Below, in pieces: positions 34,301-43,017 of a stretch of 64,000 bases of DNA; positions within the stretch are counted from its first letter, which is position 1, and every line of letters starts with the position of its first letter. A program made the position numbers and the translations under genes. The DNA is from Hyposmocoma kahamanoa (lineage: Eukaryota; Arthropoda; Insecta; Lepidoptera; Cosmopterigidae): positions 4,186,099 through 4,250,098 of the forward strand of contig NW_020653200.1 in NCBI RefSeq assembly GCF_003589595.1, given 5' to 3'. A model generated the notes under the pieces. It was given only the letters and a program-made list of their open reading frames with translations. It was not told the origin of the DNA and searched no databases.

Positions 34301-37300
34301 CCCTGAAGTGACACTTGTGTTTTGTCGAAAACGTTTTACTCTGGTTAAACTAAATAATTTCAAGTATTACCTGTAAGTTTAACAAACGACGTTAATCTGT
34401 AAAATATTTGGTTAAGTTTTTATATATCTGCTATGAATTTTATATGTTGTCATCAACGAACTCTACATCTTACTTCTGACCACGGAGTCTCCTTTAAGGA
34501 CAATGATTAAGCCGCTGGCCCAATACAGGTTGTGGATTTTACGTGTTCGAGTTTTGTGAACCGACATGCAGGTCATCAAGATGAACGATGACAGATCGCA
34601 TTTAGGCAGAGAATATTTACGAAAACATCAAATAATATGCATATAGTGGATAATACCTCCCTCTGAAATGCCGGAATGAATAAAAATAAAACGCGAAAAC
34701 AAAAAATATGCCATATTTTTACTTACAATGACAAAACTTTACTCCTAAATTTACTACCGTAGTATTTGCTAGTTACCCACCAAAAATATAGAAGTAAAAA
34801 CAGTAATTCAGCTATTTCAAAGGGAGTTATTATTTACTGTGTGTATTACTTACAAGTTTACGTAAATACACAGCATATCGACTGTAAACTGGCAACCGGT
34901 AGTAAATAGTAAAATTGAGGAATTTTGACAACTTTACAGGATGAAGAAAAAACATGTTTGCGTCATTTATATAGCATCTGGTTTATTAAAACAATGTAAT
35001 TTCTTGCAACGCTACGGAGTATGAGAATAGTATAAAATGGCATTAAAAAGTTAAATCTTTCAAAAATTGAGATAGTACCGGTTGCCAGTTCACAGTCGTT
35101 ATTCCGAACATTGATTATCAAGTACTGTCACTGCGCTTTCTATGTGAACCAAATTATTGTTAGAAAATTTTAGCACACCGGGTTGTCGCATATGAATGAT
35201 GTCACTTTCGTGAAGATTGATGATACTTTCAGCTTCAAGTTGTTATTAACAAGCACTAACATGTATCGAAAGTTGTACATAATTGCATTTATTTATATAC
35301 AATGTCTTGGTTTGCGTTCTCGCCACATTTACAGAGGTCATCCAAATCACTGAAAACTAATCGTAAAAAGACATAAATTCTTATTTTTCATTTAATTGTG
35401 GTAAACATGGATTCGCATTCAAATTCAAAAATCAAAGGTGAATGAACTTGCAAGACAGGAGTTACCAAAACTTATAGCGCAGCGGGCCGATAAAGGAACC
35501 GCCAAAGTGTTGCTATCTCTTTCTCAAACGCATTAAACGCCCGCGCCTTGCGCTCGCTTTCGCACTGGGATAAATGGGATAGCCGAGCCCGAGCCCGCCG
35601 CAATTCTAGTCTCGCGAAATGCCGCGTGGTTTGTAATGTAAACAAGAGTTAGGGTGCAGCAGCAGACTATTACGTTTCATACAATTTTTAGAAGCGCTGC
35701 AACCGCGCCACGCGACAGTCGCGCTGCAGTCACGCTTGGTTGCAATCACGGTTAATGAGGTGTACATATTAATTTTTCAAATTAATCACGATGGATGAAA
35801 ATTGAATTGAAGAATTTATAGAGAATGTAAAACACCCTGCAAAATGGGATAGCAGTTCTTCCAGTTATTCCAATCGACTGAATCGATCGAATAAAAAAAG
35901 GGATGTGAAAATTTGGTCGCACTTCAGGCGAACGTCGCGCGGCTGCCGCGCTTCTAACAGCGGCTAATTTGAGCGCGCCCTTAGTGCAAAAAAGAAACGC
36001 CACCAGGTTCACCAGTACCTGTCATACCGTCAAATTGTGATCATTATGGACGGCAAATTTTAGTTTACGCGGAAGAGATTACGAGAGTCGAAGAATTGTG
36101 CGCAAAAATCGTTACTGCTTTCAATGTGCTAGTGCCCAGAAAGTTGAAACGAAACTCTCGGCAACGTGCGAATCTTTGTATAGCCGGTGGTGGTCGACAC
36201 TTCCAGCAATACTTTCACGTAACTTAAAGTTGGTAAGTACCAAATCTAAGTTACAAAAGCTTTTTTCAGTCAACTTTTCTAATTATTGTAAATAATTAGT
36301 AAATTATAACAATACGAGTAAATAATCATAATAAAAATATAAGGTAAATAGGCGATCGAGAAAGATTACGTATCGCTCGGTGAAGCCGGTGGCGGGGTCA
36401 CTGCCCGCGCGCGGTTCTTACGATTTACGGTCAATTTTACAAAACTTTACTAGTTACTAGATATAAAGTTGATTTAGCATTATTTCTATTATTAATTTCT
36501 TAAACATGGCGAGAACGAAAATCAACCCACGTTATTTTAATATGTTTATATAGTCAGGTTGGGTAGACGGCGCACACTTTATTATAAATGAAATGCTTTA
36601 GGAAGAACAGGTGAAGTTTTATAAGAATTTTAAAGTACACTAAACTTGCTTTTGTTTATCAGCTTCACGTGTTATAAACAATCATTGCGCTAAATTCAAT
36701 ACTTACGATGTATTTGCCAAAAACATGTAAATTGTGCGAACGTTTCTCTTCCCCAAAAGATGGGATAAGAGGAACGGTCAACGTATGTCTTATAAGGGTA
36801 ATGTATTTCACAACTATCAAATTTATTTTTTCCGCCTTTTGGATTTGAAGCATCGCAGCGATATCTCTTTAAAGTCGTTTGAACTATCTAATGAGACTAT
36901 ATGCTAAACTCTTTAGATTAGGCTTCAAGTCTCTATTCCCCCGGTATTCCTCTTACCCCACCTGACCCCAATTACGTTAAAATATATATGATCAGAACTC
37001 GCTTATGTCCACACAAGTGACAAGCGTAGTAGTAATTCATGATGATACTTTAAATGCAGTGCGCGCTTCTTTGCCAAATTTAACACTAATTAATACAGAA
37101 TAAAAGTAACATCTACGCAACGTAACTTGGTTTTGTGTCTTTGCAATAATATTTATTACAGACTTAAATGCAAAACACTTCATGTGTCGACGCTTTGCTT
37201 TTCAAAACATGATTATATCAAAATGTAAATAACAAGCACTACACTAATACTAATGCGGTTTCACAGAGTGTCACATCACTAGCGCTGTCAAATACAGGGT

Positions 37301-39205
37301 CACAGGCTTCCTATAGACAACATCTTTGCTTTATTTGTTTGGAATTTAAACACACAATCACTCAAGTAATTATGGTTTAATATTTAGGAATAAGACTCAA
37401 CACGTCTGGAGTTTTTCGAAAAGTCTATATAATATCTATATAAACTTCATATTTTCAAACGTTGATTTGGTAAAAGTACGAATTTCTTCTTTATTTCGTT
37501 CCTGTGTTAGGGACATTACGATTTTCTTATGTCGACGTTACATCACACAGCACGTTAGATTCGAGATTCGATCGAGGTAAATTTTTGTTCAATTGTAAGC
37601 CGAACTATAAAATTGTATGGTAATAAAATATTTGGAAGCAAGGCAAACACGACTTAGATATTTTGGCTGTACCTCATGTAACTTCAATTGAATCTTGAAT
37701 AAAAATTATATAAATAATAATCCTTTGAATTGCACCTCTGGAACAATGTTATGGATTGAATGCAGCTCCCGACACCGATCACCAGTCCGGACAGTGAGCC
37801 CTGGAAATGGCTCGAGTAAGTTTCACAAGTTATCCATTTGTGTGGTCACCCGACAATATTCTTTTACGACCTGTGTTTTGAAAAACTTCCAAGACCCAAC
37901 CCTTATTCCACATTGTTATTACAAATAAATTAACACGTTTTTATTTTCTTCTTAGCGTTATTAATTTATTCTAAAATTTAATAAGTTATTCACTCAAGCC
38001 GTCAATGTATGCATAAGAATGTTATAAGAAGTCTAATGTAGTCGGGTTATCACACAACATTTTTCAGCGATTTATTTATTCACGTGTATGGCGAATAACT
38101 TTAAATTGTCGTAATAGTCGTATCATTTTTATGTGTCGGAACTGAAAATTAATTCATTTTGGATATGTAGTTATAGAAGGTGTGATACGTTTATTGATTT
38201 GACGTAAAATACGTTAATTTGTCGCTTATTGTTGTATTAGCGAATACACTAAGCGTAAAATGTACATTAATATTTTATACAACTAGCATGAATGATGTAC
38301 TGTGTTTATGGTTAGAGTCTGGCCAACGAAAGCTGGCACAACGTATTTTTTCAAAATCTTATTACAGCAACTCTATGATCAGCCAAAAGTACTTTGAGAG
38401 TTCGTAATTTAAAAATTTCAGTACGCTTAGCACGAAACCGAAAAAATATCTTGAATATGATAGCTGATAAGTTCGATTGTCCTTTGATGTGAAAAAGTAC
38501 AAAATCACTATTAATTATTATTGTAGCGAACCGCAAAAGTATACAAAGTTTGGCCGTAGTGCTACAGTTACAGAAATTCTCTTCATTTGACATTTGTATG
38601 CACTGCAACTTAAAACGTCATTTTCGTGAGAAAATTGGCAGTTCGGAGAAGAGATAACTTTTGTCTTCGGGCTCATGTTAAGCCTGCTGTTTGCCTAACT
38701 GCTTAGTGTTGCACGCACAAGATTTAACAAATTTGCCGCTCTTTTTTTGTGCCAGCTTTCGTTTGTAGTTAGTGTTTTTATCACCACACTTTATATGTTA
38801 CCCATTCCTACCATCACTATAACAACACTAATTTGCACCTCCACTGCATGATCACAGCATGTTTACAACGCTCTATGGCTTATACATTAGCTTTACGCTA
38901 CCTCGGACGTTTAAATAAACAATGTTAGTACTGTAACTTATCACTTTTATACATTTATGTGTTGGGTAAGTAGGACCTATTTTCGTTCACTAGTTTGCGA
39001 CTGTTAATTTACTGTCTAATATAATCTTTCGGTGTAGGTCAAAAGGCTAGAATCGTGGAGAGCTCGTGCTCTCGGCCACACCGAGCTGAGTCGCGCCATT
39101 TCAGTCGAAGAGGACTTAGAAGAAGACGAGAAACTGAAGTTGATCCTACGCCGTGAGTCTTCTACGTCTCTGGATCTCCCCACGGCACCCCGCAAACCCT
39201 CGTAG
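13295..39205 (+). CDS. Evi5: EVI5-family TBC Rab GTPase-activating protein
   Basis: Coding exons: 13,295-13,403; 15,144-15,317; 16,807-17,039; 20,702-20,893; 21,442-21,606; 22,765-22,959; 23,161-23,319; 24,074-24,307; 25,025-25,249; 26,771-26,878; 32,166-32,357; 32,935-33,102; 33,918-34,013; 34,109-34,210; 39,038-39,205. Together they give 839 residues, normal for insect EVI5 (about 800). The TBC domain starts near residue 118 and continues through exon 6. It has the arginine finger in IRRDIARTYP (Arg187) and the glutamine finger in GYCQG (Gln224), so it should be catalytically competent towards a Rab GTPase. Residues about 410-780 form a heptad-rich coiled coil. EVI5 proteins act in Rab11-linked recycling and, in mammals, in mitotic control. 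All junctions are GT..AG with matching phase. Introns reach 5.3 kb and are packed with transposons. The start has a strong Kozak context. Confidence 0.96.
14699..14930. mobile_element. Imperfect inverted-repeat MITE in EVI5 intron 1
   Basis: GGGGCCCTGCTCTCGAAGCACGA-type sequence on the left, then ACGGCCATTTTCCCACTATGG, is mirrored by CCGTAGTGGGAAAACGGCTG and a GTCGTGCTTGAATAGTAGAGCCCC-type right end. The arms are roughly 55-60 bp with several mismatches. It is probably an old non-autonomous element. Confidence 0.5.
15890..16165 (+). mobile_element. Decayed LINE (RTE-like) ORF end
   Basis: Across frames, IGKLRWSEH, then LKPKV, GKGGPRRQRLSSL and MEKGRNVYSLDNNRNVNME resemble the tail found after the reverse transcriptase domain of RTE/BovB-type retrotransposons (LRWFGHV...KVGRGRPRR...KGRV.STRNRR). 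The start and end are not defined and the frame is interrupted. Confidence 0.4.
16569..16612. repeat. 44-bp perfect palindrome
   Basis: ACGAAGAATCTATAACCACC (16,569-16,588) and the following two T's are exactly mirrored up to 16,612, with no spacer; the centre is CTTAAG. It lies in EVI5 intron 2, about 195 bp before exon 3. Confidence 0.95.
17461..17656 (-). repeat. tRNA-derived SINE, copy 3 (B box intact)
   Basis: On the minus strand: TTGGCCGAACGGTTACCATG (A-box region), GGTTCGATTCCCGGGCCGGG (B box), the shared body with TTTATTTCTCTCGTGAG, and the end CATGGCACCCGCGACACAGG. It sits in EVI5 intron 3. It is the best reference copy for the family in this window. Confidence 0.85.
18710..19986 (-). 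mobile_element. Intact mariner transposon in EVI5 intron 3
   Basis: The inverted ends begin GGGGTTAAA[C/G]TATGAAATTG on both sides, about 23 bp with one mismatch. TA flanks each end (18,708-18,709 and 19,987-19,988). The total of 1,277 bp is typical of mariner. The single uninterrupted transposase gene makes this a candidate autonomous copy. Older relatives lie at 12.1 kb and 42.4 kb. Confidence 0.97.
18785..19804 (-). CDS. Mariner transposase, full length
   Basis: An open frame of 339 residues, within the usual 330-350 for mariner transposases. The N-terminal half carries two helix-turn-helix regions (EYEFRRGTNAAETARNIN; PTILTHLRQINKIKKYEKW). The catalytic triad is DD34D: Asp in VTCDEKWILY, Asp in LLLHDNARPQTA, and the third Asp in YSPDLAPTDYHFF, which is the mariner signature. 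The linker motif WVPHDL is present. It catalyses cut-and-paste transposition at TA sites. No stop or frameshift is visible, so it may be recently inserted. It runs opposite to the host gene EVI5. The mariner subfamily is not assigned. Confidence 0.95.
   Translation of the reverse strand: MDTAKIRVIFEYEFRRGTNAAETARNINAAFGEGSTNERTVRFWFKRFRDGNFDLKNEPRGRPPTQVNNDELREIVEADPSQTTQELAAWFNVTLPTILTHLRQINKIKKYEKWVPHDLTDLQKETRVETCVALLNRYRNEGILDRIVTCDEKWILYDNRKRKMQWLTPGQMPQQCPKAKLTNKKVMVTVWWSQHGVIHYSFLRSGQAITADVYCAELRTMLTKLAVKQPRLMNRSSPLLLHDNARPQTARETILTLQELQLETIRHPPYSPDLAPTDYHFFRDLDNYLRDKKFSSQEAVQNAFTQFVQSRSSEFYRKGINNLPIRWQQCIDNNGNYFE
20195..20460 (-). repeat. Family B repeat, copy 1 (LINE tail-like)
   Basis: TTTATTTAAACTTTACTGCAC, then AATGGCGGACTT and CTCTACCAGTCAA, also occur in the same order at 27.8 kb, followed by AT-rich sequence with many ATAACATATA words. 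The polarity resembles the reverse complement of a LINE 3' end; the parent was not identified. Confidence 0.5.
23366..23535. repeat. Direct repeat, left unit (about 150 bp)
   Basis: Shares words in order with 23,826-23,990: TTTATGCTCGTAATTCATATTCC against TTTATGCTCTGAGTTCATATTCC, then GATTAGCTCGTA, GAGCATAAAT and TAATTACCCA. The two units flank a hairpin MITE within EVI5 intron 7. Confidence 0.7.
23546..23793 (+). mobile_element. Family C MITE, copy 1 (EVI5 intron 7)
   Basis: The ends are GTCTCAAACTCGTATCTTG on the left and AAGTTTGAGAAAGTGAGGCG on the right, imperfectly inverted. Over its whole 250 bp it aligns with the reverse complement of 26,312-26,564 (shared words include GTGATTA, TCAGGAGA, AAGCTAGT and ATACAATCCA). 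It is a non-coding, non-autonomous DNA transposon. Confidence 0.7.
23826..23990. repeat. Direct repeat, right unit
   Basis: Second unit of the pair described at 23,366-23,535, in the same orientation. It is too long and too diverged to be a target-site duplication, so the MITE may have entered one copy of a composite repeat, or the duplication came later. Confidence 0.65.
24455..24657. mobile_element. Hairpin MITE in EVI5 intron 8
   Basis: TCTGTTCAAAGGTGAAACCA, then CATAAGTGACATT, is matched with two differences by the reverse complement of the right end, giving arms of about 33 bp. A second internal stem (GGTAAGAAAATCGTTATCTT against a complementary stretch ending TTTCTTAC) makes nearly the whole 203 bp fold back. 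Confidence 0.85.
25674..25930 (+). repeat. Family A dispersed repeat, copy 3
   Basis: Includes CTATTTCTGCCGCCAAGCAG, GGTGCTGGTGAAATTACAGG and the 3' segment ACCATCAGGCGCACGGCTTG, ending before an A-rich run. It lies in EVI5 intron 9, in the sense orientation. Confidence 0.8.
26053..26331. repeat. Tandem duplication, about 129-bp period
   Basis: Two units, starting at 26,053 and 26,182, share AAATTTAATATAATAAAATT, TTTTGTAAATTAAAAATTAGG and ACTTTTGCAATTGTAG; both end in GCGTCGCCTTACTTTCTCAA. That end is also the tip of the family C MITE that starts at 26,312, so the tandem unit carries a MITE terminus. Confidence 0.8.
26312..26564 (-). mobile_element. Family C MITE, copy 2 (EVI5 intron 9)
   Basis: The inverted ends are near-perfect: GCCTTACTTTCTCAAACTCG, then TATCTTAT, on the left, and its complement at 26,531-26,564 on the right. 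The copy is oriented opposite to copy 1 at 23.5 kb. Together the two bracket EVI5 exons 8 and 9. Confidence 0.85.
27094..27719. mobile_element. hAT-type non-autonomous transposon
   Basis: The ends are TAGAGATGGGT and its approximate complement ACTCATCTCTA. They are flanked by the 8-bp target duplication GCTAAAAC / GCTAAAAT. An 8-bp duplication with a short AGAGATGGG-type end is typical of hAT elements. Subterminal GATAAATAT-type words recur at both ends. There is no transposase inside 626 bp. It lies in EVI5 intron 10. Confidence 0.85.
27808..28075 (-). repeat. Family B repeat, copy 2
   Basis: TTTATTAAACTTTAGTGACC, then AGGCGGCTTAATGC and TCGACCAGTCAACC, parallel the 20.2-kb copy, followed by an AT-rich tail rich in ATACATAT words. 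Confidence 0.5.
28401..29532. mobile_element. Long foldback element carrying a THAP exon in both arms
   Basis: The arms 28,401-28,784 and 29,148-29,532 are nearly identical inverted copies of about 385 bp, starting AATAGGGAATCGGACAATTT. A second, inner inverted repeat (29,008-29,038 against 29,100-29,130) sits in the spacer. Each arm includes the start of a THAP zinc-finger gene of the kind that heads P-element/THAP9-type transposases; only the left side continues to the end of the domain. It lies in EVI5 intron 10. Confidence 0.9.
28665..28844 (+). pseudogene. THAP zinc-finger exon with one stop
   Basis: A 60-codon exon starting MERKTYRWCVVPQCRN and ending before GTAAGT. The C2CH zinc ligands of a THAP domain are present (Cys-x4-Cys in WCVVPQC; Cys-x2-His in FCEDHF), as are the conserved TPNKLF.DVP and GW. 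An in-frame TAG at 28,788-28,790 (codon 42) interrupts it. THAP domains bind DNA and head P-type transposases. The first 40 codons are repeated in the opposite arm on the minus strand (down to about 29,148). Confidence 0.8.
30132..30459. mobile_element. MITE with 38-bp inverted ends
   Basis: CTATAGTACGTTCAAGTTAA, then GAATGCAGTGAATCATCA, matches the reverse complement of 30,422-30,459 with three differences. The tips read TA|TAGTACG..CGTACTA|TA, consistent with a Tc1/mariner-type TA duplication. The interior is non-coding. It lies in EVI5 intron 10. Confidence 0.85.
30776..30950 (+). repeat. Family A dispersed repeat, copy 4 (truncated)
   Basis: Starts AGCAGTAGAGCCCCTTGTTA and stops soon after GTCTCAGGGTGACGAT, lacking the last 120 or so bases of the family. 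Confidence 0.75.
31077..31355 (+). repeat. Family A dispersed repeat, copy 5
   Basis: Near full-length: AACTCCTTGTGAAAGAGTTC at the 5' end, GGTGTTGGTGAAATTAC in the core, and ACTATCAGGCACACGACTTG, then TTCGTCCTGTCACTTA, at the 3' end. Confidence 0.85.
32372..32615 (+). repeat. Family A dispersed repeat, copy 6, next to a splice donor
   Basis: Begins AGCAGTAGAGCTCATAAC only about 15 bases after the EVI5 exon 11 donor (GTAAGC at 32,358). Part of the 5' segment and of the core are deleted. Confidence 0.75.
33608..33870 (+). repeat. Family A dispersed repeat, copy 7
   Basis: CAGTAGAGCTTCTCGTGGAA to ACCATCAGGCGCACGACTC. It ends about 47 bases before EVI5 exon 13 (33,918), so it lies close to the branch-point zone of that intron. 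Confidence 0.8.
34879..35098. mobile_element. MITE with 25-bp inverted ends in EVI5 intron 14
   Basis: CGACTGTAAACTGGCAACCG, then GTAGT, pairs with the reverse complement of 35,074-35,098 with two mismatches. It is 220 bp, AT-rich inside and non-coding. Confidence 0.75.
35791..35930 (+). pseudogene. MADF-domain remnant (Harbinger-like accessory gene)
   Basis: After MDEN and a stop, the frame reads IEEFIENVKHPAKWD, then a Y.NR motif and DVKIWSHF. This is the pattern of the first half of a MADF domain (IE.V...P.LWD....Y.NR...W..I). MADF proteins occur both as host regulators and as the second ORF of PIF/Harbinger transposons. The surrounding DNA (35,460-36,240) is unusually GC-rich for this window, suggesting a transposon body. 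Decayed. Confidence 0.45.
37766..37819 (+). CDS. Candidate alternative last exon of EVI5
   Basis: GAATGCAG precedes 37,766. Read in the phase left by exon 14 (phase 0), the segment gives LPTPITSPDSEPWKWLE followed at once by TAA (37,817-37,819). A GTAAGT donor overlaps the end (37,816); splicing from it to exon 15 would add only SKG before a stop. Either way the result is an EVI5 with a short proline/serine tail instead of the 55 residues of exon 15. The polypyrimidine tract is weak, so support is modest. Confidence 0.3.
   Translation, partial: LPTPITSPDSEPWKWLE
38318..38766. mobile_element. Possible MITE with about 18-bp inverted ends
   Basis: AACGAAAGCTGGCACAA near 38,327 is matched by TTGTGCCAGCTTTCGTTTG at 38,747-38,765. 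The interior is AT-rich and non-coding. The outer boundary is uncertain. Confidence 0.5.
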
Positions 39206-39850
39206 CGAACACCACCGTTATCACCCATCTGATCAAATTTGACCTCTCTCTCTCGCTAACACTCATGACAAATTCTAACCCTTTTTGTTTCGATTCACAA
39301 GTACATAACTTAAATTTTGTTATCGTTGAAACGTTGACCACTTTACAATCGTGATTTGCGTTAGTTGGATTTTGAAGATTTTATAAGAAAGTTTTTATCG
39401 ATGATGATGACGACGTTGAATGATTTTATTGAAACACTTTTTCGTATTCTGCTCTTGATGCGGGGTTCTGCACTTGTTAAAATTCGCCTCGAGTTCTGAC
39501 TCAAATTACATAATAAGAATTTCAAATGTGGCAATTTGAATAATCACCACACTCGACGAGTTTCTCGTTGTTTCATAATATTCCCAAGAAAAAATTCGCG
39601 GAGTAGCGTTCTCAATAAGCATTTTACTGTAACTAAGCTAGAATACTAAAAAAGCAATAGATTTCAGTAATTCAATTAGTTCACTTTAGTATTACTCCAT
39701 AGAACTCATGATGCCAACCATACCAACGCATTGTGGTAGTAATCTTTTATAAAATTTTAGTAAAATGACGTAGATATGTGTAGCTTTATTACTTTTTAGA
39801 TTGTAACAAAAGTCGTATAAGAATTGGTAGCGGTATTACTTAAATATCAC

Positions 39851-39856
39851 AATAAA
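39851..39856 (+). terminator. Possible EVI5 poly(A) signal
   Basis: AATAAA about 650 bases after the stop codon. The sequence is AT-rich, so the choice among AATAAA words is not certain. Confidence 0.3.
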
Positions 39857-40577
39857 TGGTAATGAACACCTGTGAATAAATAACATTCTACAAAAAAAAT
39901 TACAACCAATAAGTAAGTACATTTTGTCTGCCATGAACTGAAAAGACAAAGGAAATCTTGGAATATCGTAGCCTTAGCGTAGTATTAAATTTAATCACAT
40001 CGTAATTTTTTCATATGTAGTCGACATTTAACCAGATTTAATTTTAAAAATTCTTAGCCAACTTCTATATTATATGACGTGACACTTAATATGGTGTCAA
40101 ATTTTTAGTAGACTGATAACAAGAACCATACGAGTAATAATACGAAATAAAACTCCGTTCTCAACGTGAAGGTTAATCACAAAAACAGGACGTTGCCTAC
40201 AAGAACTACTCGTACAATTTACATGACATAACAGATAAAGCAAGTAAGTTTGTGAAAAGGGCTTTCCACAGATTATCAACGTATAAAAATTTATGAGTAA
40301 ATAAATATTCCATTTGTTACTACTTAAAAATATATTTTATTAATTATTTCGCTATGAAAAGTAAAAATCACTTGACCACAACCTCACTTAAGCTGATGTT
40401 ATCGGAAAACAAATGCCTATAGTGTACCCCCATTTCTTTGTCGTGCGTATAAAGAACCTACCCAAAACAAAGCGCTTAATGCGAGTGGGTTGTAGTACGT
40501 CAGTAACATAATGATGAAGTGTTCCGGACTTTCCGATCGACCTGAAGAGGAACGGTGAGCGTGAAAGTAAATAGTCG

Positions 40578-40659
40578 GCTTATTGCAAGAAGTCATTAAT
40601 TGGTATATAATTAATTGCCATATCAATTATATAGCAATTAATGACTTCTTGCAATAAGC
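40578..40659. repeat. 82-bp interrupted palindrome
   Basis: GCTTATTGCAAGAAGTCATT, then AATTG (40,578-40,602), is perfectly complementary to 40,635-40,659. The spacer holds a further pairing stretch (TATATAATT against AATTATATA). Nearly the whole segment folds into one hairpin. Confidence 0.95.
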
Positions 40660-42365
40660 AGACGAAATTGTAAAATTCCTTCGCACACTCTCCGAAATTT
40701 ATCCGATAGAAAACAGAAGTGTGCCTCAGAAAGAGGTGGTCGAGATTTTTAAGCTAACACGAGAGAGTCGTTGCTACGGCAGCTAACTAGGAACGTTATA
40801 TTATATCTTATTTATTATTAGTGGATACGATGTTAAAGGCTTGTAAAATTAACGAAATAATATAATTTTATGGTTAACCTAATCATGGTATTCATCGCAA
40901 AGTTTATTTGGTGCATCATGGTAAAATAATTTTATCGATATACAGGGTCATCGATCCGTATCAATTAGCAATATAACGCGTACTTATTATTTTGATTAGT
41001 GCTTGTATTTTAGTAAATAAGGATTAAGTATTGTTCCCTATGTATTGAAATGTTTTATTTATATCTAATCGAATCGGCGATCGTGGCGATTCATTTATGA
41101 TGTTCGAGTAGGTACCTACCTCGCGAAGAATAATTCATACACATTCCATTACAGACGCAAATAAATCATTATGATAAGAAAATGTAAGACCAATAATAAT
41201 TCTTGCTAGATATGTAAACTATATGTAATACTCATGTTTTATATTAAATAAGCTTTTGCGAAAGTGGCGCGTTAAACTGTAGAATTAATTATGTTTTCGT
41301 AGGCCGCTGGTTGTGTTAGGCTTATTTGTTGGCAGCTTATTAGATCAAATTACATGTTTATTAAAAACATGTAACTGCCATCAAACAAAACAATCTACTT
41401 TTTAAATATTAACATTGTTGAAATAACGCAGCTTATTTTAAGTATTACGAAATATATAAATACACCTACTTATACTTAATTTAAAAGAACAGGTTCTTTA
41501 AAATTCTCCAGCTAAGTAGGAATTTACGAATTTGTTAAAAACTGCAAGTAAAGTGTTTTACATAATTCTTTGAATAACAGGTATAATAATATTTGAATTC
41601 AATTTGTAATAATTTCATCGGCGAAATTTGAAAATCTCGTCACTCCGTTTTTGGACGAAATCTCTTTTTTTTTTACTCTATAATCATACATTGTCATATA
41701 ATTATTTCTAGTAATTTTTTGTGCCAACTAAAAGTTCACATTAATGGAGATTACGAGGTTTACAAATTTAACCGCCGATTTTTTTTTAATTTTATTTTAG
41801 AGACATTATATGTGTTAGCCAATTAATATTTTGTACATTTTCTGTAGTTATTATTATGTTACAGAATTCTATATAATATAAAATCGACATATTGCAGGTA
41901 CCGGAAGATTACATATACAATTATGTGCAATATTATTTCAATATTTCTGTTTATCTCAAATCAGTATTTTAGTTTTGCTTTGTAATTTTGGTTGAAGCTA
42001 TGTATTTCTGCTCAGCCGCATTTAAAAAAAAATGTATGCGTGAAACGTAAACTAATTATAATTTATTTTTTGTTGCGGAAAAAGATCTACCGACTTAAAT
42101 TGTCTGTGATTTGATTATGGTTGTTGACTGTTTGTGCTGGACCCGCCAGTCTGCAATCTTTTAGACTTTTTCTTTATAATTATGATTCATTAGGATCATA
42201 TTTCGCTTACAATTTTAATGTTAGGTGTTTAAGTGTATAATTGCCGTTTTATAAATAAACAATTACATAAAGTAATAATTGCTATTTCCCGGACACATCT
42301 CTTTTCCTTGTACATTATTGTTCTAGTTCAGCATTAAAGGGAATTCCATTTTGTATACGTCAGAG

Positions 42366-42476
42366 GGTGACTAATGGTTTCTAACTGAATTTCGTGTAGT
42401 GTGTTTGGCAGTATAAGTCTCTACCACAGATTTCTTTGCAATTTATCATATCGGCAATTTCATACTTAACTCGCCC
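42366..42476. mobile_element. Internally deleted mariner derivative
   Basis: GACTAATGGTTTCTAACTG matches GACGAATGGTTTCTAACTG inside the intact mariner (near 19,007). CGGCAATTTCATACTTAACT matches its right end near 19,964. The roughly 940 bases between these points are reduced to about 60. Confidence 0.65.
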
Positions 42477-42784
42477 ATATAAATTAAATTATACAAAATG
42501 AGTCAATCAACAAAAAGTGGTTTGGTATGTTATATAATTTGAGTATGCATTATTATAAAAAATGGAACTGTTTGGAAACAACATCAATTATGAAGTACTG
42601 GGATGTATTTGTGTGTACGAATTCGAATAGTTTTTATTTTCAATATCTTTCCAATGAATTGACGTATTTTCATATAAAGTATTGGTACATTGTAATATCG
42701 TGTATTTTAGTAAATAAACTACTCTGTTCATAACCGAGGTATCATTTAATTACTATTAAATTAAAAAACTTTTGTAGTTAGTAT

Positions 42785-42794
42785 TTTATTTATT
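42785..42794 (-). terminator. Parvin poly(A) signal
   Basis: On the minus strand, overlapping AATAAATAAAA words lie about 225 bases after the parvin stop codon, a normal 3' UTR length. Confidence 0.5.
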
Positions 42795-43017
42795 AAGTAT
42801 TAAATACTGAGATGTAGAAAACATTTGTTCTAAGATATAGAATTTCTTACTTTAACAAGGCACCATTACACATTTTTTACATTTAATATAAAATGAATAT
42901 TATTAAAAATACAAATCAAAAGTTAATCCTCTCTTAATTCCATGAACACAAATGTTAGTTCAGTATAATGTATTAATATGGCATTAATGTACTTAGGTAC
43001 TAGTACCTATCGAAGTC

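Larger units (their letters stand above)
39206..42365. other. EVI5 3' UTR and intergenic DNA
   Basis: Follows the EVI5 stop. An AATAAA at 39,851-39,856 is one plausible poly(A) signal, but several others follow. Apart from the palindrome at 40,578-40,659 I see nothing assignable. Confidence 0.5.
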
